From the NCBI GenBank assembly GCA_002706365.1, contig PALM01000010.1:1-64000 (forward strand): a stretch of 64,000 nucleotides of DNA, given 5' to 3'. Shown here piece by piece: positions 1 through 7,244 of this stretch. The notes beneath the pieces are model-generated. The model was not told the origin of the DNA. It made no database searches and was given only the letters and a program-made list of their open reading frames with translations. Numbering within the stretch: the first letter of the stretch is position 1; each line of letters begins with the position of its first letter. The position numbers and the translations under genes were made by a program. The stretch comes from Flavobacteriales bacterium (GTDB taxonomy: Bacteria; Bacteroidota; Bacteroidia; Flavobacteriales_E; Vicingaceae).

Positions 1-2
1 AC

Positions 3-1049
3 AAATTCGACTTCTATAGCAAGTATTACGAGCTATCGACAGATGAGTATTATGTTGGACAGCAAAATAAAGGTAGAGCAAATCTAAATCGTGCATTTGT
101 CAGCTGGCAATGGAGAATGACAGAGCAACTTACAGCAGTTAGTGGATTGCATTTCTCAAAAAGCTCATTGAACGAACAATTTATAGTTGAGCCAAGAACG
201 GCATTGCGCTATCAATATGACGAAAAGCAGACCTTTACTGCCGGCTTTGGAATGCACAGCAAAATGGCGGCATTGCCGAATCACTTTGCCGCGGTACAGG
301 ATGTGAATGGGGAATACTCATTCCCAAACAAAAATCTTGGATTGTTGAGAGCCACGCATTATGTGATAGGCTATGAAAATGCACTTCGTTCAAATCTTTT
401 CTTAAAGTTAGAAGCCTACTATCAAGATCTCTACAATATTCCAGTTGAGAAAGATGTAAACAGTGATTTTTCGGTAATCAATCAAGACTCTCCTTTCACA
501 GATGTGGCTTTGGTTAGCGAAGGAAGGGGGCGAAATGTAGGAATTGAGTTCACATTGGAGAGATTCTTTAGCAATGATTACTATTTTCTGATCACAGGAT
601 CTCTTTACGATGCCAAGTACAGAACCTATTCTGGAGAATGGGAAGAATCTCGCTACAACGGAAATTACACGGCCAATTTACTGGCTGGAAAAGAGTTCAA
701 TGTGGGGAAAAGCGACAATAAGACTTTAGCCATTAATACCAGAGTGACTTTGATCGGAGGCAGAAGATATACGCCAATTGATCTAGAATCATCCATTGCC
801 ACTGGCGAACAGGTGAACTTTGAAGATCAAACATTTGCAAAGAAAGCACCAGACGCATCATATCTAAACATAGCAATTAGCTATAGAATTGAAAAAACCA
901 ATCTGAGTCATGAAATTAAGATTGATGTGCAGAATGTACTAAATGCACAAACACCTATCGATTACTATTTTAGTGAAACTACTCAGGAAATTGAGAGTAT
1001 TCCCCAACTAGCTACTTTACCTGTAATCAGTTATACGATCAGTTTTTAG
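3..1049 (+). CDS. TonB-dependent outer-membrane receptor, C-terminal part
   Basis: The reading frame is open from the left edge, so the gene starts outside the window; 348 residues of the C-terminal barrel are visible. Alternating hydrophobic/polar strands and motifs typical of the last strands of TonB-dependent receptors are present (GRNVGIEFTLERFF, LAGKEF, LNIAISYRIEK, KIDVQNVLN), and the protein ends in Phe (ISYTISF), the usual C-terminal barrel-assembly signal. The family imports large ligands (siderophores, glycans, cobalamin) across the outer membrane using ExbB/ExbD/TonB, a set of which is encoded at 50.3-52.2 kb. The substrate cannot be told because plug and N-terminus are missing. 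A rho-independent terminator follows directly. Confidence 0.85.
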   Translation, partial: KFDFYSKYYELSTDEYYVGQQNKGRANLNRAFVSWQWRMTEQLTAVSGLHFSKSSLNEQFIVEPRTALRYQYDEKQTFTAGFGMHSKMAALPNHFAAVQDVNGEYSFPNKNLGLLRATHYVIGYENALRSNLFLKLEAYYQDLYNIPVEKDVNSDFSVINQDSPFTDVALVSEGRGRNVGIEFTLERFFSNDYYFLITGSLYDAKYRTYSGEWEESRYNGNYTANLLAGKEFNVGKSDNKTLAINTRVTLIGGRRYTPIDLESSIATGEQVNFEDQTFAKKAPDASYLNIAISYRIEKTNLSHEIKIDVQNVLNAQTPIDYYFSETTQEIESIPQLATLPVISYTISF

Positions 1050-1561
1050 TATTTAAGAAGCTAGATGAGAGATTGAAACCGCCTCGAGCAATCAAGGCGG
1101 TTTTTTTGTGGGTTAAAAGGGATGGCTTTTGGTATCTTGTAGTAGAAACATTTGGTTAAACAAATCATTTGATAGCTCATCAAGAATATGAATTTGTTAT
1201 TCGGTATTTGTTTAGCAACACATTACCGCTCCCCTACTTAATATTGATAGTCCTATCTCCCCTACTTAAAACCCCCTTCTTTGAACTTAAGGAAATGCTT
1301 CAAAAAGACCAGTTTTGATCTTTTTTGAATCCGTATGGAAAGAAAAGCCGTATAAAATCATTGTTAAACTAAGTGTTGACCTTTCAACTCACCCAAACAG
1401 GCTGCATTCTTGCATGCTAAAGGGGGGTTCGATGAGAATTGAAGGGCTTTAGAACTTAGATTACAATAATATAAAAACGACAAGCAAAGAATGCTAGCAA
1501 AACATCTCCTTCGGGACATTATTGTTTGCAGAGCCACTAGCATTCATCAAATCAAACTACT
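1050..1561. other. 512-bp intergenic region
   Basis: Apart from the terminator at its left end I see no gene. The segment 1096-1140 matches 2063-2107 closely (shared words GTGGGTTAAA and ATGGCTTTTGGTAT). A 12-bp direct repeat, CTCCCCTACTTA, occurs at 1229-1240 and 1257-1268 (28-bp period) and could be a regulator site. The rest is AT-rich and should hold the promoter of the small secreted gene at 1562. Confidence 0.6.
1078..1107 (+). terminator. Rho-independent terminator after the TonB-dependent receptor
   Basis: Stem ACCGCCT/AGGCGGT around a 10-base loop, followed by seven T. It lies 28 bases after the receptor stop codon. The terminator and the next ~40 bases recur at 2044-2112. Confidence 0.85.
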
Positions 1562-1924
1562 ATGAAAACGATTACATTAATACTACTTATTGGTATCTCT
1601 TCATTTCAATTCAAGTCGGAATGCGCAGATGCCTATTCTGCAGCAGAGAAAGCAAGGGATCTTGCTAAAAAATCATACAAATCAGATAGTTGGAAAGACT
1701 CTAAATCACTCTTAAAAGAAGCAATGGAATCAGCAAATGACGCAAAGTCTTTTGCCAGTGATTGTGTATGTCAAAATGCTAATTCAGCTGCAAATGATGC
1801 TTATAAATATGCGAAGCAAGGCTACGACACTGATAGTATGAATGATACAAAGAACTTTGCCAAAAAGGCGATGAAGTCAGCCGATGATGTAATGTCATTG
1901 ATTGATGATTGCACTGTTAGATAA
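1562..1924 (+). CDS. Small secreted protein with two 48-residue Cys-bounded helical repeats
   Basis: 120 residues with an N-terminal hydrophobic signal-like segment (residues 2-17). The mature part is two tandem repeats of equal length, C21-C68 and C70-C117, offset by 49 residues with 21 identical positions. Conserved positions include A24/A73, A27-A28/A76-A77, A35-K36/A84-K85, Y39/Y88, D42-S43/D91-S92, A54-M55/A103-M104, S57-A58/S106-A107 and both bounding cysteines. The Ala/Lys/Asp-rich composition predicts two helical hairpins, each probably closed by a disulfide in the periplasm or outside the cell. I do not recognise a named family. The gene stands alone between terminators, so it is probably its own transcription unit. 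Confidence 0.7.
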   Translation: MKTITLILLIGISSFQFKSECADAYSAAEKARDLAKKSYKSDSWKDSKSLLKEAMESANDAKSFASDCVCQNANSAANDAYKYAKQGYDTDSMNDTKNFAKKAMKSADDVMSLIDDCTVR

Positions 1925-1926
1925 TC

Positions 1927-2012
1927 GGCACCTTTAGGCTTGGTGCCTGCCTTTGGCTGGCGGAAACCAGTCCTTCGGCGGAGTTTATCCTGAGCTTGTC
2001 GAAGGGCTCAGG
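1927..2012. repeat. Cluster of intergenic palindromes including a CCTGAGC/GCTCAGG REP-like hairpin
   Basis: Hairpin GGCACC/GGTGCC at 1927-1947, then a Gly-rich palindromic stretch, then CCTGAGC/GCTCAGG at 1989-2012 with TTGTCGAAGG between the arms. The last word belongs to a hairpin that recurs in intergenic DNA of many unrelated bacteria. Confidence 0.65.
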
Positions 2013-2014
2013 AA

Positions 2015-2042
2015 CCAAGACCAGAGACTAGAATCATGACTA
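2015..2042. repeat. Heptamer array (4 x 7 bp)
   Basis: Units CCAAGAC, CAGAGAC, TAGAATC, ATGACTA. Degenerate but in register with a 7-bp period, like the other arrays in this window. Confidence 0.5.
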
Positions 2043-2043
2043 C

Positions 2044-2074
2044 AACCGTCCCGAGAAATCAGGGCGGTTTTTTT
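2044..2074 (+). terminator. Rho-independent terminator after the small secreted protein gene
   Basis: Stem AACCG(T)CCC/GGGCGGTT with an 8-9 base loop and a T7 tract. Downstream sequence repeats that of the terminator at 1078-1107. Confidence 0.8.
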
Positions 2075-2139
2075 GTGGGTTAAAGGAAATGGCTTTTGGT
2101 ATATTGCAGAGGAATATCTTTTAAATATTTCATCCTATC

Positions 2140-2997
2140 ATGAGAACTCTGGTCCTATTATTAGCATCGATCATATCCTTATCACTTATAGGGCAAGAAA
2201 TCGTAACCGATTTAAATGGCTTTAGACTTGGTCAGTTTAGAGAAGTCCCAAAAAATGAACTAAAGACTATTCTACAGCAAGACAAATTCGAAGATGGATT
2301 TGAGTATGAGATCTATCTATTAGAGCAAGATACTTCTGCATATATGATCTTTGAATACGCCAACTATGATCTTCAAACAATTTGGTCTATCCAGCTTACA
2401 GGAAACAAAGAAGGATATGATTGCTCGTTCAAAGGCCTGAAATTGGGAATGACTACGGCGGAAATTGAGAAAAAGATTGGAAACCCCTCATCAATTGAAG
2501 ATGCCGGACCATACGGTAAAAGATGGGAATATGATCAAACTAACTATTCATTGGAAATTAGTCCGGCAGGCCTATTAGCTGGTATCAAGATCATTGATAA
2601 ATCAGTCGACTTCTATCCTAAGCCAGATATGAATAAGATTCCTAGCTATAATGAGTTTATCAAAACGCTTAACTCTAAGAATAGAAAAACGGTCTCTGAA
2701 CTTATTGCTCCGAGCATTGAGATATATAAGAATGAGAAAGTCTACTTCTTCCAACATTCATGGGACAAAGAAGTAAAGAACGATAAGTCAGGCATATTCA
2801 AGCTTATAAATGAAACAACTGAAATGCTCAATAAAATAGATCCTAATGATAGTCTTCAATATGAAGAGAACATGAGATTATCGATGGGACAAGACCCCAA
2901 ACATGTCGTTAAATTCAAAGTAGATGGTGTTAATAATGAGATTGTTTTCAAATACATCTTTGGAAGATACCTCATCTGGGAAGTAAAATTGAATTAG
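2140..2997 (+). CDS. Secreted protein of unknown function with BamE/SmpA-like motif
   Basis: 285 residues with a Sec signal peptide (MRTLVLLLASIISLSLIGQ, cleavage before Gln/Glu is likely). Around residue 97-130 the pattern GLKLGMTTAEIEKKIGNPS followed by GKRWEY resembles the GMs-xx-EVxxxLGxP...W.Y signature of BamE/SmpA-fold domains, which occur in many periplasmic lipoproteins. The C-terminal half (IAPSIEIYKNEKVYFFQ...FKVDGVNNEIVFKYIFGRYLIWEVKL) is beta-rich and unrecognised. It is followed 18 bases later by another exported protein, so the two may be co-transcribed. Function is unknown. Confidence 0.7.
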   Translation: MRTLVLLLASIISLSLIGQEIVTDLNGFRLGQFREVPKNELKTILQQDKFEDGFEYEIYLLEQDTSAYMIFEYANYDLQTIWSIQLTGNKEGYDCSFKGLKLGMTTAEIEKKIGNPSSIEDAGPYGKRWEYDQTNYSLEISPAGLLAGIKIIDKSVDFYPKPDMNKIPSYNEFIKTLNSKNRKTVSELIAPSIEIYKNEKVYFFQHSWDKEVKNDKSGIFKLINETTEMLNKIDPNDSLQYEENMRLSMGQDPKHVVKFKVDGVNNEIVFKYIFGRYLIWEVKLN

Positions 2998-3015
2998 GAA
3001 TTATTGAGGTTATCT

Positions 3016-3807
3016 ATGAGCTTAAAACTCCCACGATATAATAGAGTACTAATGTGGGTAAATCTAATTGTATGGCTTTTTGTGCCGTTTTTATCTTCTG
3101 CACAAAACCCACAATTGAGTGAATGGGCACTAGGAATAGAGACAAAAAACTATAAATGGCTTCAAGCAACAAACTTCTATAAAAGCACCTTAATAGGATA
3201 TAGCAGGGATACGCTGAGTGGGAATTTGGACTCGTGCATTTATCAAACTATTGAACTGGACACTTCAGCAAAGATGTTAATCAAAGTATATTATTATAAT
3301 GCCAAAAAAAACGCTCCTGCTCGAAAAAAATTTAATGAATATTATTTATTTGATTCACTTGGCTTTCCATATCATGTAGATAAAAAGTTACGTCCATACG
3401 CAGAAAACTACTATGAATTCAGTACTTCTGGATTACTAATTAAACGCAATAGTTGGAATTACATATATGATTCAACAGATAGTTTTATCATCAAAGCTGG
3501 ATCAGAAAGTGTTCATTGTTGCTTTCCCTTTTCTAGAATAGAGTATTTCTACCCTTCTGATACACTAATTAAGGAGTTTAGAATTAATTACAACATGAAG
3601 AAGCATCCAATTTCAAAAGAGACAATGACCTACAACCTTAAAAATGGAATCGCATATGGAAAGGTAGTTGATCTTTATACTGCAAAGGTTGATAAAGTGA
3701 GAATAGAATTGAAAGATGACGCAATAATCAAGTACACCTACACTTCAACGAACAAGCTATGTCACATTTGGAAATTGGAGATCGAGAAATTTGTTAGAGA
3801 TCAATGA
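3016..3807 (+). CDS. Exported protein of unknown function
   Basis: 263 residues from the ATG at 3016, preceded by a purine-rich TTGAGG; a TTG at 3004 and an ATG at 3052 are also in frame. The region MWVNLIVWLFVPFLSSAQ is a convincing signal peptide, and if 3052 is the true start it would sit at the very N-terminus. The rest resembles the repetitive YYxF...DSxGxP...LIKRNSW pattern of exported Bacteroidota proteins that report on formatted tokens (RHS/TANFOR-like), but I cannot assign a family. It overlaps the next gene by four bases (ATGA), which indicates translational coupling. Confidence 0.65.
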   Translation: MSLKLPRYNRVLMWVNLIVWLFVPFLSSAQNPQLSEWALGIETKNYKWLQATNFYKSTLIGYSRDTLSGNLDSCIYQTIELDTSAKMLIKVYYYNAKKNAPARKKFNEYYLFDSLGFPYHVDKKLRPYAENYYEFSTSGLLIKRNSWNYIYDSTDSFIIKAGSESVHCCFPFSRIEYFYPSDTLIKEFRINYNMKKHPISKETMTYNLKNGIAYGKVVDLYTAKVDKVRIELKDDAIIKYTYTSTNKLCHIWKLEIEKFVRDQ

Positions 3808-4382
3808 AAGATGCTTTTTCTGAATTCTCTTCTGGTGCTATTGTGAGAAAGTATCAATTGGTTAAACCAAAATATAAGAATTGGCGAAAGCTAATCGTAA
3901 TTGTGCTTATTATTGGTTCATTTGCTTACATACCATTTTTATATGATAGCCTTTTCATTATTCTGGGTATAATACTGATCATATGGCTTGTGCTATACCC
4001 AATACTTGCTCCAGAGCTTTTTCCCTTTGACAGATTAGATCAATTCATTTGGTTTCAAGAAGAAAAAATCTTGTTGATGGAAAAGGGATCTTTAATAAAA
4101 GAGATTCCAATCAGTGAGATTAAATCAATTCGTTGTTGGATAGGAATTGATTCATATAACCTTAGCCCTTATAGTAACTTATCTGATGCAACTGCAATAG
4201 CAATTTCATTTAGCGCTGGCAATTTCAAATATCGAATGACAGTGTTAAATGAGTTATATCTTACGGATGACGACCAAAGTAAATTCAGTAGAATTCCTCC
4301 TAATTTTTATTCCACTTTAGTTGAGTTAGAATCCAAATATGGAATCGTTTTGAAAGACAAAAAGGACAATAAAAGAGTGTAG
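3804..4382 (+). CDS. Membrane protein of unknown function with two transmembrane segments
   Basis: 192 residues. A short cytoplasmic N-terminus is followed by two adjacent transmembrane helices (roughly residues 28-70, KLIVIVLIIGSFAYIPFL and IILGIILIIWLVLYPILA) and a soluble beta-rich domain (FIWFQEEKILLMEKGSLIKEIPISEIKSI...) that resembles bacterial PH-like membrane-anchored domains. That is an inference from pattern only. It is coupled to the upstream exported protein by an ATGA overlap. Function is unknown. Confidence 0.65.
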   Translation: MKDAFSEFSSGAIVRKYQLVKPKYKNWRKLIVIVLIIGSFAYIPFLYDSLFIILGIILIIWLVLYPILAPELFPFDRLDQFIWFQEEKILLMEKGSLIKEIPISEIKSIRCWIGIDSYNLSPYSNLSDATAIAISFSAGNFKYRMTVLNELYLTDDDQSKFSRIPPNFYSTLVELESKYGIVLKDKKDNKRV

Positions 4383-4400
4383 TCTTGTTCCCATGTGCCG

Positions 4401-4415
4401 CCTGCCGAAGGCAGG
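4401..4415. repeat. CCTGCC/GGCAGG mini-palindrome
   Basis: Stem CCTGCC-GAA-GGCAGG. The same word occurs at 22501-22515 inside another repeat and a degenerate form at about 1945, so it behaves as a small dispersed palindromic element. Confidence 0.6.
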
Positions 4416-4462
4416 AGTGAACCAGCTAGTTCAAAATTTCTTCTTAGAATTCTATTCAAAGT

Positions 4463-4499
4463 ACCCCTCCCGTTACCGCGCGACTGCGTCGCGTGGTTA
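4463..4499 (-). repeat. REP hairpin, minus orientation
   Basis: Read on the minus strand it is CCACGCGAC-GCA-GTCGCGCGG followed by TAACGGGAGGGG, one base different from the 5166-5197 copy over the hairpin. It lies just 3' of the RAYT transposase gene, in the same orientation as that gene. Confidence 0.85.
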
Positions 4500-4515
4500 A
4501 AAACCATTAAAGTCC

Positions 4516-5082
4516 TTAAGGAACCGAAAGCACAGCAACGACAATATCATCCAATAATCCTTCCTCTCCAGCATAGTCAATTGCACTACTAAATGGATAA
4601 TCCTCTGCTCTAAAAACTAGGCCTGCTTTTACAGGGTTCTGATGAATGTATCGCACCTTCTGAGCAATTACTCTATTGCTCCAAAGCTCAATTGGATGGT
4701 TATCATGTCTCCAAAACTGATATTGATTGACGTTTGAACTTTTTCTTGCAGCTTGTCTAAATTTCTTGAGCAAAAACTCTCTCCTACTTTCTTTTGGGAT
4801 CTCCTGAATTGCTTTTACCAGTTCCTTGCTCGTATGTTTCTTAAAATCGCGAAGGATTTCTCCAGGACTGTCTTTGCCAACTGCTCTATAGATCAAGTGT
4901 AAATGATTGGTCATAATACACCATGCTATAATCTCCATACCTTTATTCTACTGACAGTACCTCAAACTATCAATGATCAAATACTTGTAAGTAGGCTTAG
5001 TAAAAACATCAAGCCAAAAGACTACTGCAAAACTTACAAAGTAGAGCCCTTCAGGATTATGGAATTTATAATTTCTGCTCAA
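4516..5082 (-). pseudogene. REP-associated tyrosine transposase (RAYT) interrupted by one in-frame TAG
   Basis: Reading minus from 5082 gives one continuous frame of 188 residues broken only by TAG at 4948-4950. The N-terminal part (from TTG at 5080-5082: SRNYKFHNPEGLYFVSFAVV, then DVFTKPTYKYLIIDSLRYCQ) and the part after the stop (NKGMEIIAWCIMTNHLHLIY) together match the expected layout of IS200/RAYT-type HUH transposases. The HUH histidines are in NHLHL and the conserved YIHQNPVKAGL motif holds the tyrosine region. The usual ATG start appears degraded to TTG. These enzymes bind and cleave single-stranded REP hairpins; REP copies flank the gene on both sides in inverted orientation. An open frame of 140 residues remains after the stop (from ATG 4938) but it lacks the first beta strand and helix. 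A sequencing error at the TAG cannot be excluded. Confidence 0.85.
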
Positions 5083-5115
5083 TCATACCTGCTTTACTTA
5101 AATTTAAGCTTTAAT

Positions 5116-5150
5116 CTCACGCGATACAATCGCGCGAGAACAGGGAGGTT
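5116..5150 (+). repeat. REP hairpin, plus orientation
   Basis: CTCACGCGAT-ACA-ATCGCGCGAG followed by AACAGGGAGG; compensatory G/T changes keep the stem relative to the neighbouring copy. Lies 5' of the RAYT gene, inverted relative to it. Confidence 0.8.
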
Positions 5151-5165
5151 TGAAATTATATTCAT

Positions 5166-5197
5166 CCCACGCGACTCAGTCGCGCGGTAACGAGGGT
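5166..5197 (+). repeat. REP hairpin, plus orientation (best copy)
   Basis: CCACGCGAC-TCA-GTCGCGCGG followed by TAACGAGGG. Forms a tandem pair with 5116-5150, about 50 bp apart. Confidence 0.85.
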
Positions 5198-5246
5198 GAA
5201 GAAAGAAAGTATTACTAAAAAGCCTGAAGAAAGAGATTGACGCATT

Positions 5247-5603
5247 ATGAAATATCTGATTAAGATTTCTATTGTTTTAGGCCTGATCATTATTGGAATA
5301 TTGGGCTTTCTAGCTTTTGAATACTTTAAATTCCAATCAAACAACAATCTGATTGAGATAAGAAGCTCTGAAATTGATTTTGACTTCTTGGTCAAAGAAG
5401 AGCTCAAATTGAATAATGAACCAAGAGATTATACATTCAAGGTTAAATTCAATACAAGTGCCATCGAAAAAGAAATAGATTCAACATTCAGTGTAATAAT
5501 CAATTTCAAAGAGGAAGGGGGTAAATCTGAAAGAGAAGTTTGGTTGGTTGAAAAAACGAAAAATGGACCTGATATTATTGCAAAAATACCTGCGAATTAC
5601 TAG
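5247..5603 (+). CDS. Small membrane-anchored protein of unknown function
   Basis: 118 residues with one N-terminal transmembrane helix (KISIVLGLIIIGILGFLAFEYF, residues 5-26) and a charged, mostly extracytoplasmic remainder (IEIRSSEIDFDFLVKEEL... KVKFNTSAIEKEIDSTFSVIINFKEEGG). No recognised domain. It starts about 50 bases after a REP hairpin pair, and its 3' end overlaps the proposed start of the next gene. Confidence 0.6.
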   Translation: MKYLIKISIVLGLIIIGILGFLAFEYFKFQSNNNLIEIRSSEIDFDFLVKEELKLNNEPRDYTFKVKFNTSAIEKEIDSTFSVIINFKEEGGKSEREVWLVEKTKNGPDIIAKIPANY

Positions 5604-6390
5604 TAGCAACAATAATTCTACGCAATGCAGTAGCGCAGTAAGGAGGAGTTATACTTATACTCTTCTCTTATTGATTCTAACTGTGGCTTGCACTAGAACA
5701 TCAATTGAAGAAGAAAAAAAAATATCGAGATACTTTAATTCTGAAATCGAACAAATAAGAAAAGATATCTATATGCTAGAGATTGATTATCGACAGCTAA
5801 ATTCTATCGACAAGTATTATGATAGTTCAAATTACTTAACTCTCAATTCAATAAACTCTGAACTTGAATCAATTCATTTAGAAATAGACAAGAAAGACTA
5901 TTCAATCTCAAGGTTGGATAGTTTAACCAATGGACCTCTTTTAAGACTGGAACAAGGAAGTTTCAGCTCAGTTTTCCCGCTTCAACGTATCAATAATTGG
6001 TCTGATTCACTCAATAAGAAAATGAGAAATCTTTCTTTTTTGAGATATAAAAAATTGATCCTCGAGAAACTAACATATAAAAAACTAGGATGTGCCACTT
6101 TGAACGAATTACAGATTCTACACTTTAATACTAATAATAGAGAGTATCTGACTTTTGGTCTCTTAGATAGTCTATCAAATAAAATTAATCGGATAGAGAT
6201 AAAAGCTGTTTTTGTAGATGACTCTACTGAAGACATTGGCGTAAATGTTATCGACAGAGGGCTTTATTCGGAAATAGAATTTTTAACCAACAAAAAAGGG
6301 ACAATCCGTTGGAATGGTTTTTATCAAGTATATTCAGTCAATGGAGAGACTTACCCAATACCAATAAGTGGAGAATTCGAAAAACACTAA
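5563..6390 (+). CDS. Putative lipoprotein of unknown function with a REP-derived N-terminal region
   Basis: About 275 residues from ATG 5563 (TTG 5548 is also in frame). The signal-peptide-like stretch YTYTLLLLILTVAC with a lipobox-like Cys begins only ~30 residues in, after an unusually long N-region. Part of that N-region (5618-5646) is translated from a degenerate REP hairpin. No ATG lies between the REP and the hydrophobic segment, so either the REP created the present start or the original start was lost. The mature part is helical with many Ser/Asp/Glu/Lys and no known domain, and the C-terminus is beta-rich (GTIRWNGFYQVYSVNGETYPIPISGEFEK). Function unknown. Confidence 0.55.
   Translation: MDLILLQKYLRITSSNNNSTQCSSAVRRSYTYTLLLLILTVACTRTSIEEEKKISRYFNSEIEQIRKDIYMLEIDYRQLNSIDKYYDSSNYLTLNSINSELESIHLEIDKKDYSISRLDSLTNGPLLRLEQGSFSSVFPLQRINNWSDSLNKKMRNLSFLRYKKLILEKLTYKKLGCATLNELQILHFNTNNREYLTFGLLDSLSNKINRIEIKAVFVDDSTEDIGVNVIDRGLYSEIEFLTNKKGTIRWNGFYQVYSVNGETYPIPISGEFEKH
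5618..5646 (+). repeat. Degenerate REP hairpin
   Basis: CTACGCAATGCAGTAGCGCAG then TAAGGAGG. It aligns base for base with the 5166-5197 copy but several stem pairs are lost. It lies inside the proposed 5' coding part of the lipoprotein gene. Confidence 0.65.
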
Positions 6391-6413
6391 TTAGAGTAAA
6401 TACTATCCATTCA

Positions 6414-6443
6414 ATGCGACTCAGTAGCTTGTTAACAGTGAAG
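6414..6443 (+). repeat. Degenerate REP copy
   Basis: ATGCGACTCAGTAGCTTG then TTAACAGTGAAG, recognisable by alignment to CGCGACTCAGTCGCGCGG TAACGAGGGTGAAG of the intact copy; the stem is largely destroyed. Confidence 0.55.
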
Positions 6444-6460
6444 TTTGGATTAATATGCAT

Positions 6461-6486
6461 CCCCCGCGACATGTGCGCGCGGGAAC
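6461..6486 (+). repeat. REP hairpin variant
   Basis: CCCGCG...CGCGGG stem with ACATGTG between and GGAAC after it. Same GC-rich core and trailing AAC as the other REP copies, separated by 20 bp from the degenerate copy at 6414. Confidence 0.65.
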
Positions 6487-6510
6487 ATTAGAGTTTTTTA
6501 AATTTACCCC

Positions 6511-7239
6511 ATGAAAAACACCTTCCTTCTTGCCCTAATAGGCATTGCCCTTCTAGCTTGCCAAAGCGGCCCAAATGCCGAAGAGATCATTCAGCAATCT
6601 ATTGCCAATTCTGGTGGTGAAGCTTATGATAATTCTACGATATCATTCGATTTTAGAACGCATCATTATGTAGTGATGCGAAAAGCGGGTGAATGGGAAA
6701 TGAGAAGAATAAAGACCGACTCTACTGGAATTACAATGGATCGATATTCTGCTCAAAATTTCACAAGATCCAAAAGCGGAAAGGCCATAGAAGTGGCCGA
6801 CAGCATGATTGCCAAATACAAGGAGTCGATCAATTCTGTTTTCTATTTTGCGCTCTTACCATATAAATTAGATGATGCCGCGGTTATTGCCGAGCGATTA
6901 GAAGATGAGAAGATCGAAGGAAAGAAATACTATAAAGTAGAAGTGAGATTTGAAGAAAATGGTGGTGGAAAGGATTTTCAAGATGTTTTTATCTATTGGT
7001 TTGATCAGACAGATTTCAGCATTGATTATCTGGCCTATTCCTACGAGACAGATGACGGTGGACTGCGATTTAGAAAGGCTTATAATGAAAGGGTAATCGA
7101 GGGCATTCGATTTGTGGATTATATCAATTATGAAGCTCCAAAAGAAATGGAATTGGAGAGCTTGGCTGTGAAATTCGAAGCTGGAGAGTTGAAAGAGTTA
7201 TCCAGAATAGAGCTTGAAAATCTCATGGTGAGTCGTTAG
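6511..7239 (+). CDS. Lipoprotein of DUF6503-like (LolA-fold) type
   Basis: 242 residues with a clear lipoprotein signal (MKNTFLLALIGIALLAC, lipidated Cys17). The mature protein follows the pattern EEIIQQSIANSGGEAYDNSTISFDFRTHHYVVMRKAGEWEMRR ... FYWFDQTDFSIDYLAYSY... GIRFVDYINYEAPKE. This resembles a Bacteroidota family of LolA-like periplasmic or outer-membrane lipoproteins often annotated DUF6503. LolA-like folds bind lipids, but no function is established for this group. The assignment rests on recall of the sequence pattern. It starts 25 bases after a REP hairpin and appears monocistronic. Confidence 0.7.
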   Translation: MKNTFLLALIGIALLACQSGPNAEEIIQQSIANSGGEAYDNSTISFDFRTHHYVVMRKAGEWEMRRIKTDSTGITMDRYSAQNFTRSKSGKAIEVADSMIAKYKESINSVFYFALLPYKLDDAAVIAERLEDEKIEGKKYYKVEVRFEENGGGKDFQDVFIYWFDQTDFSIDYLAYSYETDDGGLRFRKAYNERVIEGIRFVDYINYEAPKEMELESLAVKFEAGELKELSRIELENLMVSR

Positions 7240-7244
7240 CTGTT

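Noticed and set aside
4307-4507. 66-codon minus-strand ORF through the REP copy
   Set aside because: It runs antisense through the membrane-protein gene end and the REP hairpin; the sequence has no protein-like features.
4516-4938. Treating the 140-codon frame as a complete transposase
   Set aside because: The first beta strand and helix of the family are encoded upstream in the same frame before the TAG.
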